Source: SG8-30 sp964406445
GTDB taxonomy: Bacteria > Pseudomonadota > Gammaproteobacteria > Steroidobacterales > Steroidobacteraceae
Direction: 5' to 3'
NCBI GenBank assembly: GCA_964406445.1
Contig: CAYORU010000001.1
Span: forward strand, 124,001 to 188,000
Length of the DNA stretch: 64,000 nucleotides
This document shows, piece after piece, positions 58,906-64,000 of the stretch. Both the position numbers and the translations under genes were made by a program. How positions within the stretch are numbered: position 1 is the first letter of the stretch; each line of letters starts with the position of its first letter. The notes under the pieces are model-generated. The model was not told where the DNA came from and made no database searches. It saw only the letters and a program-made list of their open reading frames with translations.

Positions 58906-61161
58906 ATGCGAAGGAAGATCTTGTGCACGGCAGTTTCGATTGCCGCTGGCACCGTCGGCGCGACGGCTTCTCCGATCACCAATGCGGCAACCGTCGGCCT
59001 GGAGGAAATCACCGTCACCGCGCGTAAGCGCGAGGAAAACCTGCAGGATGTGGGCCTGTCCGTCAGCGCCTTGAGCCAGACGGAAGTAGATCGCTCCTTC
59101 GCCAGGGACATCAAGGATCTGGCATTCGTCTCCCCCAACCTGATCATCGACGACACCTCGCAGGGCCCGGGCGGCAACGCGGCGCTCTACATCCGCGGCA
59201 TCGGCGTGGCCGACGTGGAGAAGAACTTCGAGCCGGCGGTAGGCGTCACCATCGACGGCTTGTTCATAGGCGCGAACAGCGGCGCCATCCTGCGCAGCAT
59301 CGACCTGGCCTCGGTGGAAGTGCTGCGCGGTCCGCAGGGCACGCTGTTCGGTCGCAACACGATCGGCGGGATGATCAACGTCGAGAGATCGAAGCCTACC
59401 GGCGAGTTCGGCGGCAAGGTCCGGGTCGGATACGGCGACTACGATACGTATTCGGCCGACGGCATTCTCAACTTCGGTCTGTCGGATAGCTTTGCGGTCA
59501 AGCTGAGCGCAGCAAAGCACAACCAGCGGGAAGGCTATTTCACCAACATCAATACCGGTGACGATGAAGGATTCAACGATTACGAATCCTTCGGCGTCAA
59601 TCTGCTGTGGAGCGCGACCGAGACCCTGGAGTTCGAATATACCTACCAGAACGAGAAGACCGAGCAGGACACGCCCCCGCTCGTCAACATGGCCCAGCCG
59701 GACACCCTGTTCTGCAGCGCCTTTGGCCTGTGTGCGCAATCCCTGACCATCCCGAGCTCCGGAGGGAGATACCGGGTAGGTCGCCTGATCTTCGAGCCCA
59801 CCACGTGGTCCCTGTCGCCGCCGCCCACCGGGGTCGTGACCTCGCCGGTTGATGACCTGGCACGCAATTTCGATCCGGCCACCTTCGACGCCGAGACCCA
59901 CATTTTCGAGGCCCGGTGGGACATCAACGACGCGTTGCGTCTGGACTATATCTTCGGCACCTACGAGACGGAGGAGACCATCGTCTCCAACTGGACCGCA
60001 GAGCCCGTGATGCTGTTCGGCACGGACCGCCCGGCGGAGTACGAGCAGGCGAGCCATGAACTCCGCCTGAGCTACAACGCCGGCGGCGCGCTCAATTTCG
60101 TGGTCGGCGCCTACCTGTGGGAATCGGAGTACGACATCCGCCTGCGCAGCTGGATCACCTTCATCGTGCCCGATACGGTGCTCGATATCCCGCAGACGAC
60201 CCATCAGGAAACCGATTCGACGGCGTTCTTCTTCGAGGGCGACTACGCGTTCAACGACAAGTGGACCCTCAACCTGGGTGGCCGCTATACGAAGGACGAG
60301 AAGCTGTCGCGGCAGCGCGGCAACCTGTCGACCGCACCGGACGATCCCACGGCGGACTGGAACGAGTTCACGCCGAAGGTCTCGCTGCGCTACCAGGTCA
60401 ATGAAGACGCCATGCTGTATGCCACCTATGCGAAAGGCTATCGCAGCGGCGGCTTCAACGGGCGGGTCGACGAGCAGGCCTCTGCGCGGATCCCCTACGA
60501 CCCGGAGTTCGTCGACAACTACGAGGTCGGCTTCAAGAGCGAGTGGGCGAATCGCAGGCTGCGGTTGAACGGCGCCGTCTTCTTCATGGACTACAAGGAC
60601 AAGCAGGAGGAGATCGGCTTGCCCTCGAGCGGCCCGACCGGACAGCGGATCTCGGTGTTCAACGCCGCCACCGCGACCATGAAGGGCGTCGAGCTGGAGC
60701 TGCAGGCACAGGCCACCGAGAACCTCAGCCTGCGTGCCAACCTGGGCTATCTCGACTCCGAGTACGATGATTTCACGTACTTCGATGGCTTCCAGACCAT
60801 CGACAACAGCGGCCTGGAGTTCCGCCGCGCGCCGGAATTCACCGGCAGCGTGGATGCCACCTACGAGTGGAAGCTGGGTCAGGGTGATGCCTGGATCAGG
60901 GGCGCTTACCGCTGGATTGACGATCACTTCATCGAGCAGACCAACCGGCCGGAGCTGAAGAATGACGCCTATGGCATGCTCGACCTGTCGGTCAACTATG
61001 CGGTCAATGGCCTCACCTTCAGCCTGTTCGGTCGCAACCTGACCGACGAAGACGCCTGGGCCCACGGCCTGAATGTCTCCGGCCTGTGGGCCTATGCGTC
61101 GCCGATTGCCCCACGCACCTGGGGCGCGGAGATGTCCTACAGTTTCGGCGCCAACCGATAG
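58906..61161 (+). CDS. TonB-dependent outer-membrane receptor (cluster B)
   Basis: A 751-aa receptor with signal peptide (to about ITNAA), TonB box EEITVTARKR, plug motif VEVLRGPQGTLFGRNTIGGMIN and a beta-barrel; the last residues SYSFGANR deviate from the usual terminal Phe (Phe is fifth from the end). It is of the carbon-source type, like the receptor of cluster A. ATG 58906 has AAGGGGG in front and yields the signal peptide. Its G+C content looks lower than that of the surrounding genes, compatible with separate acquisition. It is followed by SnoaL and SDR genes on the same strand. Confidence 0.92.
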   Translation: MRRKILCTAVSIAAGTVGATASPITNAATVGLEEITVTARKREENLQDVGLSVSALSQTEVDRSFARDIKDLAFVSPNLIIDDTSQGPGGNAALYIRGIGVADVEKNFEPAVGVTIDGLFIGANSGAILRSIDLASVEVLRGPQGTLFGRNTIGGMINVERSKPTGEFGGKVRVGYGDYDTYSADGILNFGLSDSFAVKLSAAKHNQREGYFTNINTGDDEGFNDYESFGVNLLWSATETLEFEYTYQNEKTEQDTPPLVNMAQPDTLFCSAFGLCAQSLTIPSSGGRYRVGRLIFEPTTWSLSPPPTGVVTSPVDDLARNFDPATFDAETHIFEARWDINDALRLDYIFGTYETEETIVSNWTAEPVMLFGTDRPAEYEQASHELRLSYNAGGALNFVVGAYLWESEYDIRLRSWITFIVPDTVLDIPQTTHQETDSTAFFFEGDYAFNDKWTLNLGGRYTKDEKLSRQRGNLSTAPDDPTADWNEFTPKVSLRYQVNEDAMLYATYAKGYRSGGFNGRVDEQASARIPYDPEFVDNYEVGFKSEWANRRLRLNGAVFFMDYKDKQEEIGLPSSGPTGQRISVFNAATATMKGVELELQAQATENLSLRANLGYLDSEYDDFTYFDGFQTIDNSGLEFRRAPEFTGSVDATYEWKLGQGDAWIRGAYRWIDDHFIEQTNRPELKNDAYGMLDLSVNYAVNGLTFSLFGRNLTDEDAWAHGLNVSGLWAYASPIAPRTWGAEMSYSFGANR

Positions 61162-61192
61162 CAGGGACTAGCTGGCCGTCCTGAAAGACGTA

Positions 61193-61222
61193 CGCATGCC
61201 CCGCCCGCGGGCGGGGCATGCG
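61193..61222. other. Long perfect hairpin between TonB receptor and SnoaL genes
   Basis: CGCATGCCCCGCCC (61193-61206) and its complement GGGCGGGGCATGCG (61209-61222) leave only GC between the arms; an outer GACG/CGTC pair (61187-61190, 61224-61227) could lengthen the stem. There is no T tract. It may act as a terminator needing Rho, an RNA stabiliser or an attenuator that sets receptor and downstream expression apart. Confidence 0.7.
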
Positions 61223-61245
61223 CCGTCCATGTCGTGGAGATCCAG

Positions 61246-61821
61246 ATGAGCGAACCAGAGTTCCTGGAGTTGCTCGCCAAGCAGCAGATCACCGAGGTGA
61301 TCCACCGCTACGCGCGGGCCATCGACCGGATGGACGAGGCCATGCTGCGCAGCGTCTTTCATCCCGGATCCCGTCACCGGCACTTCTACGAGGGGCCGTC
61401 GTCGGATCCGTCGCTGCCCTCGCGGCCCGGCGAGCCGGGCGACTTCGTCGCCTTCGCCATGGACGTGCTGCGCACCCACTCGGCGACTCACCACCAGCTC
61501 GGCAATGTCCTGATCGAGCTCAACGCTGCGGATTCCGCGACGGCGGAGACCTACTTCACGGCCCATCACCGGATGCGGCCATTGGGTGATCCGCTGGCGG
61601 CGCCCAACGCCTTCGACACGCCGATGGACTTCTTCGTCGGCGGGCGCTACCTGGATCGCTTCGAGCGGCGCGACGGTGCCTGGCGGATCATCGAACGGAT
61701 CGGCATGACCGACTGGGTGCGTATCGACGCCCCCGCGTCGGCAGTAGGCGGGGCGATCCCGTCGGATACCATCGGTCGGCGGGCGCCGGACGACATGGTG
61801 TACCGCTTCATCACAATCTGA
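61246..61821 (+). CDS. SnoaL-like / NTF2-fold protein
   Basis: A 191-aa SnoaL-like protein: LAKQQITEVIHRYARAIDRMDEAMLRSVFHPGSRH, HHQLGNVLIELNAADSATAETYF and GRYLDRFERRDGAWRIIERIGMTDW. This subgroup is often found with steroid or terpenoid catabolic genes, but no reaction is assigned. The ATG at 61246 has GGAG six bases upstream; GTG 61234 is less likely. It is located after the hairpin downstream of the receptor gene. Confidence 0.87.
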   Translation: MSEPEFLELLAKQQITEVIHRYARAIDRMDEAMLRSVFHPGSRHRHFYEGPSSDPSLPSRPGEPGDFVAFAMDVLRTHSATHHQLGNVLIELNAADSATAETYFTAHHRMRPLGDPLAAPNAFDTPMDFFVGGRYLDRFERRDGAWRIIERIGMTDWVRIDAPASAVGGAIPSDTIGRRAPDDMVYRFITI

Positions 61822-61872
61822 CAGGTCGCGGCGGCGGTACGCACCGCGGTACACACGAGAGGGAGACGGGCC

Positions 61873-62715
61873 GTGAGTGGAAGAGTCAAGGACAAGGTGG
61901 CGGTGATCACCGGCGGCGCCAGCGGCATCGGCGCCGCGACGGCAGCCAAGCTGGTGGCAGAAGGGGCCTATGTCATCCTCGGCGACATTCAGCAGGAAGC
62001 CGGTGACGCGATGGCCGCCAGCCTCGGGCCAGCAGCCCGTTTCCAGGTCTGCGACGTCACCCGCGAGTCCGACGTCGAAGCTCTGGTGCAGGCGGCCGTC
62101 AGTCACCACGGCAAGCTGGACATCATGTTCAACAACGCCGGGATCGTCGGCGCGATCGGGCCTATGGAGAGCACCCCGGCGAAGGAATGGAAGCTCACCC
62201 TCGACATCCTCCTCAATGGCGTCTTCTACGGCATGAAGCACGCCTCGAGGGTGATGAAGAAGGCCGGCTCGGGCTCCATCATCAGCATGTCCAGCGTCGC
62301 CGGGGTGACCGGTGGTCTCGCGCCCCACGCTTACTGTGCCGCGAAGCACGCGGTGGTGGGTCTTACCCGCAACCTCGCCGCAGAACTGGGCCCCTATGGG
62401 ATCAGGGTGAATTGCGTGGCCCCGTACAGCGTAGCGACCCCGATGGTCGCTCATGCCTACCTGGGTGATCACACCGACATCGACACCACGTTGAAGATGC
62501 TCACCGAACAATCGCCGTTGAGGGGGCGTCCCGGCCTGGCGGATGACGTCGCCAATGCCGTGCTCTGGCTGGCCAGCGACGAGTCGGGATATACCAGCGG
62601 CCTCACCCTGACGGTGGATGCCGGCATCACCACGGGCTCGGTCGCCGGTGCGCCGCGGTTCGCCGAGCACAAGCCGATGCAGCGGGAGGCCGGCAAGGAG
62701 GGCCTGGACGCATGA
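61873..62715 (+). CDS. Short-chain dehydrogenase/reductase
   Basis: A 280-aa classical SDR: VAVITGGASGIGAATAAKL (residues 9-27), FNNAGIVG, SMSSVAG (Ser) and YCAAKHAVV (Tyr, Lys). The Asp after beta-2 (LGDIQ) indicates NAD(H). It resembles hydroxysteroid/cyclohexanol dehydrogenases, oxidising a ring alcohol, which would fit the nearby Baeyer-Villiger-type enzyme. The GTG start follows GAGAGGGAGA. Its stop overlaps the next gene's ATG. Confidence 0.9.
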   Translation: MSGRVKDKVAVITGGASGIGAATAAKLVAEGAYVILGDIQQEAGDAMAASLGPAARFQVCDVTRESDVEALVQAAVSHHGKLDIMFNNAGIVGAIGPMESTPAKEWKLTLDILLNGVFYGMKHASRVMKKAGSGSIISMSSVAGVTGGLAPHAYCAAKHAVVGLTRNLAAELGPYGIRVNCVAPYSVATPMVAHAYLGDHTDIDTTLKMLTEQSPLRGRPGLADDVANAVLWLASDESGYTSGLTLTVDAGITTGSVAGAPRFAEHKPMQREAGKEGLDA

Positions 62716-63176
62716 GCGGCGTGCCGACCGGCGACGCCGCTGCCGAGCAGAGACCGGAAAAGCGCATCCTCGCGCTGATGGCGGAGTATTGCGACAGCAT
62801 CGACCGTGGCGATCTCGATGCCTGCGCCGCGCTGTTCCGGGACGGCCGCTGGGGCATCGCCGGTGACCTCGCGGCGGGCGAGGCTGCGGTTCGCGCCCTG
62901 CTCGCCAACGTCACCCTCTACGATGGCCTGCCCCTCACCCGGCACCTGATGAGCAACGTCCTGATCGAGGTCGCCGCCGACGGCGACCTAGCCACCGCCC
63001 GATCCTGCATCATGGTGATGCAGGCCGTGCCACCCGACTTTCCCCTGCAGCCCATCTTCATCGGCAGCTACCGCGACGTCTTCGTCCGCGAGGCGGGGCA
63101 GTGGCGATTCCGCGAGCGGGTCATCGTCCCCGACCTCATCGGCGACCTCTCCCGTCATCGCAGCGACATGGTCTGA
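62712..63176 (+). CDS. SnoaL-like / NTF2-fold protein
   Basis: A 154-aa SnoaL-like protein: KRILALMAEYCDSIDRGDLDACAALFRDGRWGI, TRHLMSNVLIEVAADGD and YRDVFVREAGQWRFRERVIVPDLIGDLSRH. It is coupled to the SDR by ATGA. It is the third NTF2-fold gene of cluster B. Reaction unknown. Confidence 0.86.
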   Translation: MSGVPTGDAAAEQRPEKRILALMAEYCDSIDRGDLDACAALFRDGRWGIAGDLAAGEAAVRALLANVTLYDGLPLTRHLMSNVLIEVAADGDLATARSCIMVMQAVPPDFPLQPIFIGSYRDVFVREAGQWRFRERVIVPDLIGDLSRHRSDMV

Positions 63177-63433
63177 GCGTTACCGCTGCTCGAGCACCTG
63201 CACGGGCTCGTCAGCGACGCATGTCCGCGCCGAATACCGCGGTCATGGCCCGGGGTTCGCGGCACTGTCCGGTTCGGCCAGGATGGACTTGACGCACGAT
63301 GCCTGCGTGGCCGCCCGGGTTAGGCATCGTCATCGGTACAGTCGCAGGACGTCGAGGCGGCGCACCACCGCCTCGCCGAGCCCTCCGGAACCGCCGATGA
63401 CCGCAATGCCACCCGCCACAGTCGCCGCCTCGC
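63177..63433. other. Intergenic region with a dehydrogenase-like remnant
   Basis: 257 bp between the convergent SnoaL and monooxygenase genes; the only recognisable content is the short Rossmann-like reading frame on the minus strand (63330-63419). No clear terminator. Confidence 0.5.
63330..63419 (-). pseudogene. Remnant of an NAD(P)-binding (SDR-like) protein
   Basis: A 29-codon frame beginning GTG, reading AGGIAVIGGSGGLGEAVVRR and then stopping. This is a complete Rossmann cofactor motif with nothing after it; the downstream 150 bp do not continue an SDR in any frame I read. It follows the monooxygenase gene by 14 bp on the same strand, so it looks like the truncated start of a former downstream gene. 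Confidence 0.45.
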
Positions 63434-64000
63434 TCAGGCCGCCTTGTCACGCCGCGGCGAAACCGGCCCAATGCGTGCGAATTCGACCTCGGGGAATCCG
63501 GATTCCGCCGACTCGCGCATCTTGTCGTAGTAAACGTTGGCGCCGCCAAAGTAAATGAGCACCCGCGGCTTCCGCTTCTCCAGGTTCGCACCCATCATCC
63601 ACGAGTGCACCTTGTCGCCCTGCGCCATGAGGGTCTGGCGATGGATGTCCGCCGTGTGGGCGACCCAGGCGTCTTCTGCATCCTGCCTGGGCAGGCACAG
63701 GTCGTGGCCCTCCTCTTCCATCTTCCGGATGCAGTCGCGAATGTATATGACGTTCTGCTCGATGGACGTGGGCAGGTTGGCGAACGGCGCCTGCGGTCCG
63801 GTGACCATGAACAGGTTCGGAAACTCCGCGACGAACACACCCATGATCGAGCTCGATACGTCCTCCCACTTGTCGCGCAGCAGCAGGCCGTTGCGGCCCC
63901 GTATGGGCAGCGCTTCCTGGGCGCCGGTGTAAGCCTGGAAACCCGTCGCGAGGACGATGATGTCGAAATCGTAGTCCCGCTTCGTCGTGCGGATCCCGGT
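63434..64000 (-). CDS. Baeyer-Villiger-type flavin monooxygenase, C-terminal part (5' end outside window)
   Basis: The last 188 codons of a larger gene; the frame is open to the window edge. It shows DFDIIVLATGFQAYTGA (the ATG motif before the second half in class B monooxygenases), then SSIMGVFVAEFPNLFMVTGPQAPFANLPTSIEQNVIYIRDCI and WMMGANLEKRKPRVLIYFGG. This matches cyclohexanone-monooxygenase-like enzymes, which insert oxygen beside a ketone to give a lactone or ester. It is convergent with the SDR/SnoaL genes. The ATG at 63844 is internal, not the true start. Confidence 0.88.
   Translation of the reverse strand, partial: TGIRTTKRDYDFDIIVLATGFQAYTGAQEALPIRGRNGLLLRDKWEDVSSSIMGVFVAEFPNLFMVTGPQAPFANLPTSIEQNVIYIRDCIRKMEEEGHDLCLPRQDAEDAWVAHTADIHRQTLMAQGDKVHSWMMGANLEKRKPRVLIYFGGANVYYDKMRESAESGFPEVEFARIGPVSPRRDKAA

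Noticed and set aside
1..64000. CRISPR arrays, tRNA or rRNA genes, insertion sequences, phage genes or attachment sites
   Set aside because: None was seen: no regularly spaced direct repeats, no transposase- or integrase-like translations, and no tRNA-like cloverleaf was noticed.

Overview
The window is high-GC DNA (about 70 % by eye) from a Gram-negative bacterium. It carries two TonB-dependent outer-membrane receptors, an RND pump, lipoproteins, cysJIHG with the multifunctional siroheme synthase CysG, an UrcA-family protein and DUF938/DUF3422 proteins. Together these suggest a gammaproteobacterium of the Nevskiales/Steroidobacter type; this is inference from gene content only. GTG and TTG starts and 1-4 nt stop/start overlaps are common. 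I saw no tRNA, rRNA, CRISPR array or insertion sequence.

Layout. 1-9.6 kb: 3' part of an RND pump; a lysine-catabolic pair (lysine/saccharopine dehydrogenase plus aminoadipate-semialdehyde dehydrogenase) divergent from an Lrp regulator; a MacAB-like ABC exporter operon; a tandem-GFA protein. 9.6-22.5 kb: catabolic cluster A. A five-gene operon (fused 2-oxoacid dehydrogenase E1, free lipoyl domain, VOC protein, Tat-signal small subunit, GMC oxidoreductase) is divergent from an IclR regulator. A TonB receptor operon with three small-protein genes is divergent from an acyl-CoA ligase plus an E2 catalytic domain. The same 16-bp palindrome lies in both divergent promoter regions, so A looks like one IclR regulon. 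The E2 function is split over two genes about 9 kb apart.

22.7-43.8 kb: mostly housekeeping and singletons: acyltransferase, DUF938 methyltransferase, DUF3422, ABC1 kinase, SDR, AtoE-type transporter, TPP enzyme, DUF1343, YqhA, LytS/LytTR two-component pair, UrcA with a clear terminator, cysteine synthase, cupin, and the cysJ-cysI-cysH-cysG operon.

44-64 kb: cluster B, the most interesting part. All F420 biosynthesis genes (cofC, fbiC, cofE, cofD) and an NADPH:F420 reductase sit around one divergent promoter. Next comes a six-gene operon (ACAD10/11-type acyl-CoA dehydrogenase, SnoaL, alpha/beta hydrolase, luciferase-like oxidoreductase, flavin reductase, TetR), divergent from SDR - APH-type kinase - acyl-CoA ligase, then a second TonB receptor, SnoaL, SDR, SnoaL and the end of a Baeyer-Villiger-type monooxygenase. 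Four copies of one semi-palindromic 23-bp operator (ACTTGCTGG, 3-bp spacer, CCAnCAA) lie upstream of cofC/cofE, tetR, the dehydrogenase/SDR pair and the TonB receptor. I infer that one TetR-family repressor co-controls F420 synthesis, uptake and breakdown of an unknown ketone-, lactone- or hydroxyacid-yielding compound.
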